The position numbers were made by a program, and so were the translations under genes. This document shows positions 23,860-32,591 of a stretch of 42,583 bases of DNA, in pieces. This stretch comes from an uncultured Verrucomicrobiota bacterium (GTDB taxonomy: Bacteria; Verrucomicrobiota; Kiritimatiellia; RFP12; UBA3636). The DNA is taken from positions 1 through 42,583 of the forward strand of contig CAMOSH010000013.1 of the NCBI GenBank assembly GCA_946624575.1, given 5' to 3'. Every line of letters starts with the position of its first letter. Position 1 is the stretch's first letter. The notes under the pieces are model-generated. The model did not search any database. It worked only from the letters and a program-made list of their open reading frames with translations, and was not told where the DNA came from.

Positions 23860-24300
23860 CACGATGGGAGAACTTTTGATGATCGGTCGCGGCTCTGGAG
23901 CGCGGGGCCGCGTCGCGTTTGGACAGGGCTGGCATTCGAGCGGGTTTGCCTTGCGCATGTCGGGCAAATTCGCAGGGCGCTGGGCATTTCCGGGGTCGTG
24001 AGCGACATCTGTTCGTGGAACTCTCGTTCGAATGAAGAACACGCCGGATCGCAAATCGACCTAGTAATCGACCGCGACGACCGCATTGTTAATCTGTGCG
24101 AGATGAAATTCTCCGAAACGCCATACGAAGTCGATGCGGAAGAAGAGGCTCGTCTGCGCAACAGGAGAGAGAGTTTCATCCGGGAAACAGGGACGCGAAA
24201 AGCAGTCCACATGACCCTTGTGTCGCCGTGGGGACTCAAGCCCGGTCGCCATTCCGGCGTTTTCCAGTCGGTCGTCACATTGGACGACTTTTGCATGTAA
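23860..24300 (+). pseudogene. C-terminal remnant of an AAA ATPase (DUF4143-type nuclease end)
   Basis: An open frame starts after a stop at 23857 with no good start codon. It reads RVWTGLAFERVCLAHV, then QIRRALGISGVVSD, SQIDLVIDRDDRIVNLCEMK and FQSVVTLDDFCM. These are the conserved last 130 or so residues of ATPases that carry a restriction-nuclease-like C-terminal domain (D in QIDLVID, E-x-K in CEMKF). The ATPase portion is absent. It is a different ATPase family from the N-terminal remnant at 10713. Confidence 0.75.
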
Positions 24301-24403
24301 CCCGTAAGGGGGCGGCAAACGGACCAAACGGTATTGGTCGCGGTGGTGGGAAACCGTGCCGCCGAGAGCCGAGGATTACACGCGCAGATCCCGGACCGCG
24401 AGA

Positions 24404-26470
24404 TTATCGAAGAGGAATCCGACGCAGCTCGTGCGGGGCGAGCGAGAGAGTCAGGCGGGGCGAGCCCTCCGGGCGAGGCGCCGCGCCGAACGGAATGTGC
24501 CGCACGGTGCGCTCTTCGTCGGAAAGGTTGGCGGCCAGCAGCACGGTTTCCCCTTTGTCGGTGCGCCACCAGGTGCCGAAGACGGACGGCATTTCGCAGG
24601 TGAGCGCCGGAGGAAGCGCGAAAGTCTTTTTGTCGAAGAGCCCGAAGTTGGGGCGGCGTCCGTGCCAGGCGCATTGCACCGGGGGAATCGGTTCCGCGGG
24701 GCGAAGTTCGTCGAGAAGCGTCCCGTATGCGAGCGCGTCGAGGTTTTCCTGCCGGAAGGCGCAGAGTCGGCGCAGGATCTCGCACTTGGATTGGCAGTCG
24801 AGCACTTCCGGCAGGAACCAGCCGAGCGCGTTGCCCCAGAAGAGTTCGCGCGTCTGCAGCGCGCGGAACGAGGTGTCATCGTCGTCGATGACATTCTCCG
24901 GTGAGCCGAAGAAGCTGGTGTAGCCCGTGTAAACCGCCTTCCAGAACGGGACATCCCGCGGAGTGCGGTCCGTGAGCTGCATGTAGCCATCGACGAAGTC
25001 CATGCAGTATTCGCCCGATCCCTCCGTGACGAGGAACGCACCCCTCGAATTGGCGTCGCGCCGGACGGGTTCGAGCATCTGCCGGTAGCCATCGACCCAC
25101 CACGCGCCGCCACCGGTGGCATGGTTGTGGGAGGGGTCGTGGCATTCCACGGCATACATGGAGCCGACTTGGTCGAGGAAGAGCGAGCCGGCGCCGAGTT
25201 CGTCGAGCATGCGCGACGTGAAGCGTCTCACGACGCGCTGCCACGGCTCGCAGCATGGGCACATGGCGGCGAGTGGCGGGGTGGCCGGGTGGTAGATTTC
25301 CGCCCTGCGGGTGCCGTCGTAGTTGAGTGTCGCGAACGGGCGGGCGACCTCGTAGCCGCCGGTCGAAGTGGTCCAGAGGCGTCCGTTGGCGTAGGGAAGC
25401 ATCTCCTGGTCGTCCGCCTTGGCGCGGGCGATTACCTCGGCGGTCCCAGGCTGCGCCGGGAAGTATTCCGGATAGTTTTCGTCGTGGCCGGAATGCTGCC
25501 AGAGATGCCAGTGGATGCCGGTGGGGAAATCGGGGAACGCCTCCTTCACGCGAAGGCGGATCGCATCCGCTTCCTTCGGATGGGCGTGGATGTTGATCCA
25601 AAGCGGAATTTGGCACAGGCGGCGCGGATACGACGGATTGTCCTTGATCGGGCCGCGCGCGGCCCATTTCTGCCTGAGCGCGAAGGAGCGGTAGCGGCGA
25701 GCGGCCTCCCACCAGTCGCCCTTCAGCGGGGCAAGCACCACCTCGAAACGCGGTCCTTCGGCGGCAAGGCCGAGGCGGCCGGCGTTTTCCACCGGGGCCT
25801 CGAAGGCGATGCACTGCTCCCCCTCGATGACAAGCCGCTTGATGCGCGCGTCCGGATCCTCCGCCGCGACGTAGAGCCCGGTGTCGCCCTGGAAGAATGC
25901 GCAGACCATCGGATGGAAGGCGGGATAGGGGACGATTTCCGGCTCGGCCTGGGCTCGGCGGGCGCGGTAGAGGCGCGCGCCATGGTCATCCTTTGGCAGG
26001 AGGGCGTCGCCCTCGCCGTCGCGCGTGACGCGATTCAGGCGCGGGAACGCCACCTTGTAAAGCGCCCAAGTGCGCGAACGGTTCTCGAAGCGGATGCTCC
26101 AGGCCTGCGAGCCGTCCGGACGCTTCGCGATGCGCACCTCGGCGTCCAGCGCGCCCGGTTCGTCGCCAAGGGCGATTCCGCCGTAGAGGAGAATCGTTTC
26201 CGCGTTGGTCTCGGTGCGCTTGAACGAGGTCGCCGCCGACGCCTCGACACGAAGCAGCATGCGGTCCGTCACGGGTTCTTCGATCTGCTCGTTGGGCACG
26301 GCGGCGTCCAGGACGCCGTCCCTTGTGGCCTCGGCCGTCGCCGCGGCCTTCACCGCCGCCGACGAGAACCAGGCCGTCCACAAGTTGCCGCCGCCGGTGG
26401 CGAAGATCGCGCCGTCCACGCGGACATCTACGAGTTCGTTGCGTTCCGTGAAGTTCGTTTCGAGTTTCAT
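24404..26470 (-). CDS. DUF6259-like putative glycoside hydrolase
   Basis: 688 residues, ATG 26470. It is recalled as a DUF6259-type protein from its order of parts. The N-terminal beta domain contains YKVAFPRLNRV and FFQGDTGLYVAAEDPD; the alpha/beta barrel contains WHLWQHSGHDENYPEYFP, LYANGR-like PYANGRLWTTST, and SLFLDQVGSMYAVECHDPSH (Asp candidate). Next come TEGSGEYCMDFVDGYMQLTD (Glu/Asp candidates) and a C-terminal beta-sandwich (ETVLLAANLSDEERTVRHI). No signal peptide is visible, which suggests cytoplasmic processing of imported sugars. The gene stands alone on the minus strand. A C10 tract lies just upstream of its start, with no ribosome binding site. Confidence 0.7.
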   Translation of the reverse strand: MKLETNFTERNELVDVRVDGAIFATGGGNLWTAWFSSAAVKAAATAEATRDGVLDAAVPNEQIEEPVTDRMLLRVEASAATSFKRTETNAETILLYGGIALGDEPGALDAEVRIAKRPDGSQAWSIRFENRSRTWALYKVAFPRLNRVTRDGEGDALLPKDDHGARLYRARRAQAEPEIVPYPAFHPMVCAFFQGDTGLYVAAEDPDARIKRLVIEGEQCIAFEAPVENAGRLGLAAEGPRFEVVLAPLKGDWWEAARRYRSFALRQKWAARGPIKDNPSYPRRLCQIPLWINIHAHPKEADAIRLRVKEAFPDFPTGIHWHLWQHSGHDENYPEYFPAQPGTAEVIARAKADDQEMLPYANGRLWTTSTGGYEVARPFATLNYDGTRRAEIYHPATPPLAAMCPCCEPWQRVVRRFTSRMLDELGAGSLFLDQVGSMYAVECHDPSHNHATGGGAWWVDGYRQMLEPVRRDANSRGAFLVTEGSGEYCMDFVDGYMQLTDRTPRDVPFWKAVYTGYTSFFGSPENVIDDDDTSFRALQTRELFWGNALGWFLPEVLDCQSKCEILRRLCAFRQENLDALAYGTLLDELRPAEPIPPVQCAWHGRRPNFGLFDKKTFALPPALTCEMPSVFGTWWRTDKGETVLLAANLSDEERTVRHIPFGAAPRPEGSPRLTLSLAPHELRRIPLR

Positions 26471-26478
26471 GGCATCGA

Positions 26479-26488
26479 GGGGGGGGGG
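26479..26488. repeat. G10 homopolymer directly upstream of the DUF6259-like gene
   Basis: Ten consecutive G on the plus strand (C on the coding strand), 8 bases upstream of ATG 26470, in the position where a ribosome binding site would lie. The rest of the 26489-26709 gap shows no gene. Confidence 0.85.
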
Positions 26489-26709
26489 ATTCTACCGCTT
26501 CTTCGTTTCGTGTTCCATGTCTTTGCCGCCGTGCCGCCGTCGAAAGGACATGCGGGCAATGGTGGTTCGTCTTTATGCGCGGCGAGCCGTTCCGTCGGCG
26601 CCGATCATAGCTCCGGCCAAGCGGCGAAATCATGAACTATGCGCAGCAAATCAGCGCGAGTTTTGCGAAGACGGCCTAGGCATCCGGCCGACAGTGGTCG
26701 CCAGTGGCA

Positions 26710-26738
26710 TTGCCCACGAACGTGTTTGGTGGTAGTAT
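26710..26738 (+). promoter_or_regulatory. Promoter TTGCCC-N17-TAGTAT
   Basis: TTGCCC (26710-26715), 17-base spacer, TAGTAT (26733-26738) with an extended TGG. It leaves a 30-base leader with AAAGGA before ATG 26775. Confidence 0.65.
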
Positions 26739-26774
26739 GCGCGCAAAGTCCGGTTTTCCGGGAAAGGAATCTCC

Positions 26775-28277
26775 ATGGAACGAATCAATGCCTGCATCGA
26801 CGCCATCAACGGCTACCTCTACGGTTACGTGCTTGTCGCGCTTCTCGTTTTCGGCGGCGTGATGTTCACCCTGTGGCTTCTCGTTCCTCAGTTGCGGGTT
26901 TTGCGCGCCGCCATCGCATCGCTTGCCGAGCCCTCGCATGAAAAGGGAGCAATGTCCAGTTTCCAGGCGCTCATGGTCTCCACCGCCTCGCGCGTTGGTT
27001 CCGGCAACATCGTCGGCGTGGCGGCGGCGGTGCTCGCTGGCGGTCCCGGCGCGGTGTTCTGGATGTGGGTGATCGCGATTTTCGGCGGCGCGTCGGCGTT
27101 CGTCGAAAGCACGCTGGCGCAGATATACAAATGCCGGGATGAATCCGGCCGCTGCTACGGCGGCCCCCCCTACTACATCAGAAAGGCGATCGGGAGCAAG
27201 TTCCTCGGTGGGCTGTTCGCGGTTTTCGTGATTCTGCTCTACATGGGCGGCTTCAACGCGCTGTGCGCCTTCAACACAACTGACTTCGTCGCGAACTACG
27301 CCGACAACGTGCCCCACGCCAGACTTTGGATCGGGCTGGCCGTCGCGGTCCTTTCCGGCATCGTCATAATGGGCGGCGGCCGCATCGTCGCGCGCGTCAC
27401 ACAGTTCCTCGTGCCGACCATGGCCGTGGGATATCTCGTGATGGCCCTCGCCGTGACTGTGCTGCACGTGCGGGACCTGCCGCATGTCTTCGGGACAGTC
27501 TTCCGCGAGGCCTTCAACGCGCATTCGGCCTTCGGCGGACTTTTCGGCGCCGTCGTGATGAGCGGCGTCAAGCGCGGTCTCTACTCCAACGAGGCGGGCA
27601 TCGGCTCGGCCCCGAACGCAGCCGCGTCGGCAGTCGTGTCGCACCCGGTGAAGCAGGGCCTCGCCCAGATGCTCTCTGTGTTCATCGACACTCTTCTCAT
27701 CTGCACCGCCACGGCGATGATACTGCTCTGCTCCGGACTCGATCCGCAGCAGTTCGCGGTCGGCGCCGACAACGCGCGCTTCGTCCAGCAGAGCATGCAC
27801 GCCTCCTTTGGCGGCGGCGGCGCGGTCCTCCTCACGCTCGCATTCACCGTTTTCTGCTACACGACGCTCGTCGGGAACTACTTTTACGCCGAACAGGCGG
27901 TGCGCTACTTCTACAAGAACGCGAACGACGACAAGGTCTTCATGACGTTCTGGCGGCTCGCAGCAATCGCCGTGATCTTCATCGGTGCGCAGCTCAAGGC
28001 GGAACTGGTGTGGAACGTCTCCGACGTCATCATGGGCATGATGGCGCTCGTGAACATTCCGGTCTGCATCGTGCTGGGGCACAAGGCATTCGACGCGCTG
28101 CAGGACTACGTCCGGCAGCGCAAGGCTGGCAAGAACCCGGTTTACCGCCCCGAAAAGCTATATCTGGACACGACAGGCATGGAGTGCTGGACGCACCAGC
28201 GCCGCCCCCGGCCGCTGGAGAATTCCCACGCCTCCGCCCGGAAGCCGCCGTCGCCCGAATCCCAGCCGGAATCCTGA
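26775..28277 (+). CDS. Sodium:alanine/glycine symporter (AGCS family)
   Basis: 500 residues, ATG with AAAGGA 8 bases upstream. About ten to eleven hydrophobic helices are visible. Family signatures include MVSTASRVGSGNIVGVAAAV (the AGCS N-motif), GGPGAVFWMWVIAIFG, YNGGP-like YGGPPYYIRKAIG, SNEAGIGSAPNAAASA (the classic AGCS signature) and VFCYTTLVGNYFYAEQAVRY. It imports alanine or glycine with Na+ across the inner membrane. The C-terminal 60 residues are a polar Pro/Ser-rich tail. It is transcribed from its own promoter and lies upstream of polA, which also has its own promoter, so the two need not be co-regulated. Confidence 0.95.
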   Translation: MERINACIDAINGYLYGYVLVALLVFGGVMFTLWLLVPQLRVLRAAIASLAEPSHEKGAMSSFQALMVSTASRVGSGNIVGVAAAVLAGGPGAVFWMWVIAIFGGASAFVESTLAQIYKCRDESGRCYGGPPYYIRKAIGSKFLGGLFAVFVILLYMGGFNALCAFNTTDFVANYADNVPHARLWIGLAVAVLSGIVIMGGGRIVARVTQFLVPTMAVGYLVMALAVTVLHVRDLPHVFGTVFREAFNAHSAFGGLFGAVVMSGVKRGLYSNEAGIGSAPNAAASAVVSHPVKQGLAQMLSVFIDTLLICTATAMILLCSGLDPQQFAVGADNARFVQQSMHASFGGGGAVLLTLAFTVFCYTTLVGNYFYAEQAVRYFYKNANDDKVFMTFWRLAAIAVIFIGAQLKAELVWNVSDVIMGMMALVNIPVCIVLGHKAFDALQDYVRQRKAGKNPVYRPEKLYLDTTGMECWTHQRRPRPLENSHASARKPPSPESQPES

Positions 28278-28345
28278 ACCCACTTCACGTCGGCGACGCA
28301 CCCGAGAACGGCGCACCGCGAATGCGCCGACTCGCAAATTCGCGG

Positions 28346-28375
28346 TTGCCTGGAACCGGCGTCTTGTGCTAGCAT
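28346..28375 (+). promoter_or_regulatory. Promoter TTGCCT-N18-TAGCAT for polA
   Basis: TTGCCT (28346-28351), 18-base spacer, TAGCAT (28370-28375) preceded by TTGTGC, which is also found before the TAGCAT at 10680. The ATG of polA begins 9 bases after the -10, so the mRNA would be nearly leaderless. Confidence 0.6.
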
Positions 28376-28384
28376 CGCTCCGCC

Positions 28385-31384
28385 ATGCCGGATTCAACTT
28401 CTACCGCTCCTGGACCCAGGGGGCGCCTTGTAGTCATCGACGCGATGCCGCTTCTTTACCGCGGACATTTCGCGATGCTTCGCCGTCCGCGCCTGACGTC
28501 TGGCGGCTTCAACGCCTCCGCGCTTCATGTGTTCGCCAACGTCGTGCGCGAAATGGCGATGGATCGCGGCGCAACCCATGTGGCGCTGGCAATGGACGCG
28601 GGGGCGACGTTCCGCCACGAAAAGTACCCGGAGTACAAGGCCCAGCGCGAGAAACTGCCGGAGGACATCGCGGCGTCGATCGGGCCGGCGGAGGAATTCG
28701 CCAGGGCCATGCGCATCCCATTCCTGCGCGTGCCCGGTTTCGAGGCCGACGACGTCATGGGATCGCTCGCCGCCCTGGCCTCCGGTGAGGGGCTTGAAAC
28801 GTGGCTGGTATCTCCCGACAAGGACATGGCGCAGCTTGTCGGGCCGCTCGTGACACTGTGGCGTCCGTCGCACACGCCGGGGGAAAACGCCGAAAGGTAC
28901 GACATCGGGCGCGTCTGTGCCGAATGGGGGCTCTCTTCTCCGGCGCAGATGGTCGACTATCTCGGCATGGCCGGGGACGCGGCCGACAACATACCGGGGA
29001 TTCCTGGCGTCGGGCCGAAGACCGCGCGCGAACTGATCGGGAGGTTCGGTTCACTCGAAGCCACCATCGCGCATGCGTCGGAACTCAAGGGCAAGCTGGC
29101 CGAAAAAGTCTCTTCCGGCGCCGATTCCGGGCGGCTGTCGCTGTACTTGGCGCGCATACGGACTGACGCCCCGCTGCCGGTGACTTTGGAGGACCTCCGC
29201 CGGCGCGATCCCGACTTGTCGGCCATTGACGCCTTTTGCTCGAAGTTCGAAATGAACTCCCTTGCGGCCAGGTTCGGGCTTGGCCCGCGCGCGGGCGTCG
29301 GAGCGGATGTCGCGTCCGGTCCGGCCGCCGGTGCCGCGGCTCGGTCGCCGGCCGTCGGCGGTGCCTCCTCCGACGCCATGGCGGCCTCGGTGATTCGCAC
29401 CGCGCGCGATACTCCGCATTCCTACAGGCTTGCCGCGACTCAGGAAGATCTGGACGCACTCGTGGCGGAGCTGTCTGCCGCGCGTGAATTCGCCTTCGAC
29501 ACCGAAACCACCGGGCTCGATCCGCGCTGCGACAAGGCGGTTGGCCTGTCTTTTTCGACTGCTCCGGGCACAGGTTGGTATGTTCCGGTGCGTCGCGACG
29601 AGGTGCGGTCCGCCACACTAGGTTTGTTCTCTGACGAGTCGCCGCCCGCGCCGCTTGCGCCGCCAGCGGATGATCTTTTCGCTTTTTTCGGGGCGGCCGA
29701 GCCGTCTCCTCCGCCGCCGGAGACGGCGGCGCGGGAGCCGCGCTCCGCCCAGGTGCCTTCCGCCGAATCGACGCCGCCCGGTTTCGCCCCGGAGACGCTC
29801 GCGGCCGCGCTCGGGCCGATTTTTGCCGATCGCTCTAAGGTCAAATGCGGCCATAACGCGAAGTTCGACATCCATGTCCTTCGCGGCCTTGGAATCGAGG
29901 TGGCTCCTCCAATCGCGGATTCCATGCTCGCCCACTACGTGATCGAGCCTTCGCGCCGTCATGGCATGGACGCGCTTGCCCGCGAGTTCCTCAGTTACGA
30001 TCCGATTCCGATTGAAAGTCTCATCGGCCCGAAGGGCGACGAACAGCTGGACATGAGCGGCGTTCCCGTCGAAAAGGTCGCCGAATACGCGGCGGAGGAC
30101 GCCGATGTCACCCTTTCGCTGCATCGCGAACTCGAAAGCCGGGTGCGCGAGGCCGGCGCCTGGCGCGCCTATTCCGAGGCTGAAAATCCCCTCGTGCCCG
30201 TGCTCGCCGACATGGAAGACGCCGGAATCCGCCTGGACGCCGGTGCCCTCGCCGAATACGGCAGGAAGCTTGGCGCGGAGCTGACGGAGGACGTTGCGCG
30301 GATATTCGAGCTGGCCGGCGGGTCTTTCAACATAGATTCCCCGCAGCAGCTCGCTCAAGTCCTCTTCTCGAAGCTCGGGCTTCCTCCGGCCGTCAAGACT
30401 TCGAGCGGGCGACCGTCGACTTCCGAGGAGGTTCTCCAGGGGCTTCGCACCGCGCATCCGATCGTTCCGCTAGTGCTGGATTACCGGGCCCTCTCAAAGC
30501 TCAAGAGCACCTATGCGGACAAGCTTCCAACCCGCATCGACCCGCGCGACGGCAGGGTGCACACCACGTTTCAGCAGGCCACGGCGGAAACAGGGCGCCT
30601 CGCATCCGACAACCCCAATCTCCAGAACATTCCAATTCGCACAGATCGCGGCAAGCCGATTCGCGCGGCGTTTCTTGCCGCGGATTCGCACCACAGGCTG
30701 CTCTCTGCCGACTATTCGCAGATTGAACTGCGCGTCATGGCCGCACTCTCCGAGGACGAGGCCATGCTGGCCGCGTTCCGCGCCGGGCAGGACATACACG
30801 CCGCGACGGCCGCGCGCGTCTATGGAATCGATCCTGCGGATGTCACGCGCGAGCAGCGCTCGCACTGCAAGCAGGTCTCCTTTGGCATCATTTACGGAAT
30901 CAGCGCTTTCGGCCTCGCACAGCGCCTTGGCATTTCGCGCTCCCGCGCTGACGATCTCATAAAGGCCTATTTCGAGACCTTTCCCGGCATCGAGAAATTC
31001 ATCGGCGAGACCATTTCACTTGCGCGCCGCACCGGGTTCGCCACGACGCTGCTGGGGCGGCGCCGCCCGTTGCCGGACATTTCTTCCCGCAACGGCACGA
31101 TCCGTGCCGCAGCGGAGCGGGTCGCCGTGAACACTCCGGTGCAGGGCACCGCCGCAGACTTGGTCAAGCTGGCGATGGTGGCGGTCCATTCCGCGCTCCG
31201 CGCCAGAAAACTGCGTTCGCGCATGGTTCTGCAGGTCCACGACGAGCTGGTGCTCGACTGCCCGGAGGACGAAGTCCCGGAAGTGTCGGCGCTCGTGCGC
31301 GAGGCGATGGAAAACGCGATGTCGCTCGCGGTCCCGCTCAAGGTCGACATAGGCGTCGGCGACAACTGGTTGCAGGCTCATTGA
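28385..31384 (+). CDS. polA: DNA polymerase I
   Basis: 999 residues. The 5'-3' exonuclease spans about 1-300 (VIDAMPLLYRGHF, FEADDVMGS, PDKDMAQL, AADNIPGIPGVGPKTA). The 3'-5' exonuclease (about 340-600) has all three motifs: FDTETTGLDP, CGHNAKFDIHVL and YAAEDADV, so proofreading looks intact. The polymerase (about 600-999) has motif A SADYSQIELRVMAALS, motif B HCKQVSFGIIYGIS and motif C QVHDELVLDCPEDE. An Ala/Gly linker lies at about 305-345. A Pro-rich insert of about 55 residues sits between exonuclease motifs I and II (29630-29790) and explains the above-average length. It fills gaps and removes primers during replication and repair. No ribosome binding site is visible. Confidence 0.97.
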   Translation: MPDSTSTAPGPRGRLVVIDAMPLLYRGHFAMLRRPRLTSGGFNASALHVFANVVREMAMDRGATHVALAMDAGATFRHEKYPEYKAQREKLPEDIAASIGPAEEFARAMRIPFLRVPGFEADDVMGSLAALASGEGLETWLVSPDKDMAQLVGPLVTLWRPSHTPGENAERYDIGRVCAEWGLSSPAQMVDYLGMAGDAADNIPGIPGVGPKTARELIGRFGSLEATIAHASELKGKLAEKVSSGADSGRLSLYLARIRTDAPLPVTLEDLRRRDPDLSAIDAFCSKFEMNSLAARFGLGPRAGVGADVASGPAAGAAARSPAVGGASSDAMAASVIRTARDTPHSYRLAATQEDLDALVAELSAAREFAFDTETTGLDPRCDKAVGLSFSTAPGTGWYVPVRRDEVRSATLGLFSDESPPAPLAPPADDLFAFFGAAEPSPPPPETAAREPRSAQVPSAESTPPGFAPETLAAALGPIFADRSKVKCGHNAKFDIHVLRGLGIEVAPPIADSMLAHYVIEPSRRHGMDALAREFLSYDPIPIESLIGPKGDEQLDMSGVPVEKVAEYAAEDADVTLSLHRELESRVREAGAWRAYSEAENPLVPVLADMEDAGIRLDAGALAEYGRKLGAELTEDVARIFELAGGSFNIDSPQQLAQVLFSKLGLPPAVKTSSGRPSTSEEVLQGLRTAHPIVPLVLDYRALSKLKSTYADKLPTRIDPRDGRVHTTFQQATAETGRLASDNPNLQNIPIRTDRGKPIRAAFLAADSHHRLLSADYSQIELRVMAALSEDEAMLAAFRAGQDIHAATAARVYGIDPADVTREQRSHCKQVSFGIIYGISAFGLAQRLGISRSRADDLIKAYFETFPGIEKFIGETISLARRTGFATTLLGRRRPLPDISSRNGTIRAAAERVAVNTPVQGTAADLVKLAMVAVHSALRARKLRSRMVLQVHDELVLDCPEDEVPEVSALVREAMENAMSLAVPLKVDIGVGDNWLQAH

Positions 31385-31434
31385 CTTGTCGGTGACGCCA
31401 TGATGGAGTAACCAGCTGCCTCCTCGCGTGTAAT

Positions 31435-31446
31435 CGTTTGCAAACG
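31435..31446. promoter_or_regulatory. Palindrome CGTTTGCAAACG, candidate LacI-type operator
   Basis: A perfect 12-bp palindrome, 50 bases upstream of the start at 31496 and preceded by CGTGTAAT. A related 20-bp palindrome precedes the second LDIN gene (33796-33815). Its sequence resembles LacI/CcpA-type operators. Confidence 0.5.
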
Positions 31447-31495
31447 GGTCCCTTCAAAACATTTCAACTGTTTAACCACGCAAAGAGGCAAAAAA

Positions 31496-32509
31496 ATGGC
31501 ACTCGACATCAACGGATACGGCGTAGGCAACGCCATGGGCAATCCTGCCGTGACGGCGAACGGCCCGGTCGCGGAAAAGGAGGCGACGGATGGCGTCGCG
31601 AACGTCGCCGGCATCCTCTCGGGCGACGGGGTCACCATGACGGACGGCGTCCGTGGCGATTCGGCGACAGAGGAGGCCCAGGGTGCGCAGGCCGTGCCGC
31701 CGCTGGAAGAGCCTGAGCGCCGCCCTGACGCCGCAGAGCTCCTTGAAAAGCTCGTCGCCTACCTGCGGTTGGACAACGACGAGACGCAGCTCCAGGCGGC
31801 GAAGCAGCGCATCGAGGCGAACCGGAACGTCATGGAGGCGGAACACGCCGCCCGCACGAAAAAACTCGGCCTTTTCCTCGCAATCCTGGGAGACCCGGAT
31901 GCGATGTCCGACGCCAGCCCCGCCGACAAATGGATGTCGAAACGCATGGCGCACGACATCCGCATAATCGCCAGAGCCGTGAGGAATGGCGGATTTTTTT
32001 CCAGTTTGTTTGCCGCATGCGTGCTTCGAGATCTCATCCACGACCTCACGGGAGAACGAGTCGGCTTGTCGGATGCCTGGGACTTCCTCGATGAAATGCA
32101 AGATGCGTTCCAAGGCGGGTCGAGGGGGATGGCTCGGATGTTTGTCGCCTTTTCCATTTTGGGACTGATCGCCGGCGGTGGCCTGAAAACCGACGATGCC
32201 GGCCATTTTCCAAGTCAAGGCCGGCCGGACTTCCTGGCAGCGATGAAGATCGCCGTGGCGGCGGGCGCGCTTGCCGCAGTTGCCGCGGACAAAACCGGTT
32301 CGCTTTTTACTGGCGGACGCGATCGGATGGAAGCCGGCGATCTGGACAAGTTCGTGACGATGATGCAAAAGCGCATGGAGGAGGACGAGGAGGCGATCAA
32401 CCAGATCTTCGTGCAACTCGCAGCCGGAATCGCAGGGGCGATCGCACTCATCGACGCGGCCAACGGCGCGGACGCGCAAATCGACCGTTCGGGCACGATG
32501 ATGGCCTAG
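31496..32509 (+). CDS. Uncharacterised coiled-coil/hydrophobic protein starting MALDIN
   Basis: 337 residues, AGAGG 8 bases before ATG. There is no Sec signal. The N-terminus is soft and Gly/Asn/Thr-rich (MALDINGYGVGNAMGNPAVT). A charged helical region follows (LLEKLVAYLRLDNDETQLQA, about 80-125), then amphipathic or hydrophobic helices (FFSSLFAACVLRDLI, MFVAFSILGLIAGGG, MKIAVAAGALAAVAAD, LAAGIAGAIALIDAA). I recognise no family. Its first residues and upstream palindrome match the decayed gene at 33882, suggesting a paralogous, jointly regulated set. The pattern (no signal peptide, disordered start, coiled coil, late hydrophobic helices) is what type III translocators look like, but no secretion genes are in the window. 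Confidence 0.7.
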   Translation: MALDINGYGVGNAMGNPAVTANGPVAEKEATDGVANVAGILSGDGVTMTDGVRGDSATEEAQGAQAVPPLEEPERRPDAAELLEKLVAYLRLDNDETQLQAAKQRIEANRNVMEAEHAARTKKLGLFLAILGDPDAMSDASPADKWMSKRMAHDIRIIARAVRNGGFFSSLFAACVLRDLIHDLTGERVGLSDAWDFLDEMQDAFQGGSRGMARMFVAFSILGLIAGGGLKTDDAGHFPSQGRPDFLAAMKIAVAAGALAAVAADKTGSLFTGGRDRMEAGDLDKFVTMMQKRMEEDEEAINQIFVQLAAGIAGAIALIDAANGADAQIDRSGTMMA

Positions 32510-32561
32510 TGTCCAATCCCGTATCCCTGCCGTCCTTGCGTGGACGCGAACGACTCATGAT

Positions 32562-32580
32562 GGCCGGCTGCCTGCCGGCC
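32562..32580. repeat. REP-type palindrome upstream of the RAYT gene
   Basis: GGCCGGC-tgcct-GCCGGCC, preceded by CTCATGAT, 12 bases before the RAYT start. It is a variant of the GGCCRGCTGNCAGCYGGCC unit repeated inside and after the gene. The gap 32510-32588 contains nothing else. Confidence 0.8.
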
Positions 32581-32591
32581 AACCCAAAGTG

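Noticed and set aside
25121-28082. Antisense frames opposite the DUF6259-like gene (25121-26635) and the symporter (26676-28082, His/Glu-rich)
   Set aside because: Both overlap genes with strong motifs on the other strand and read as compositional shadows.
31496-32509. Firm call of a type III translocator
   Set aside because: Only general features (no signal peptide, coiled coil, hydrophobic helices) support it; no chaperone, needle or ATPase gene is in the window.
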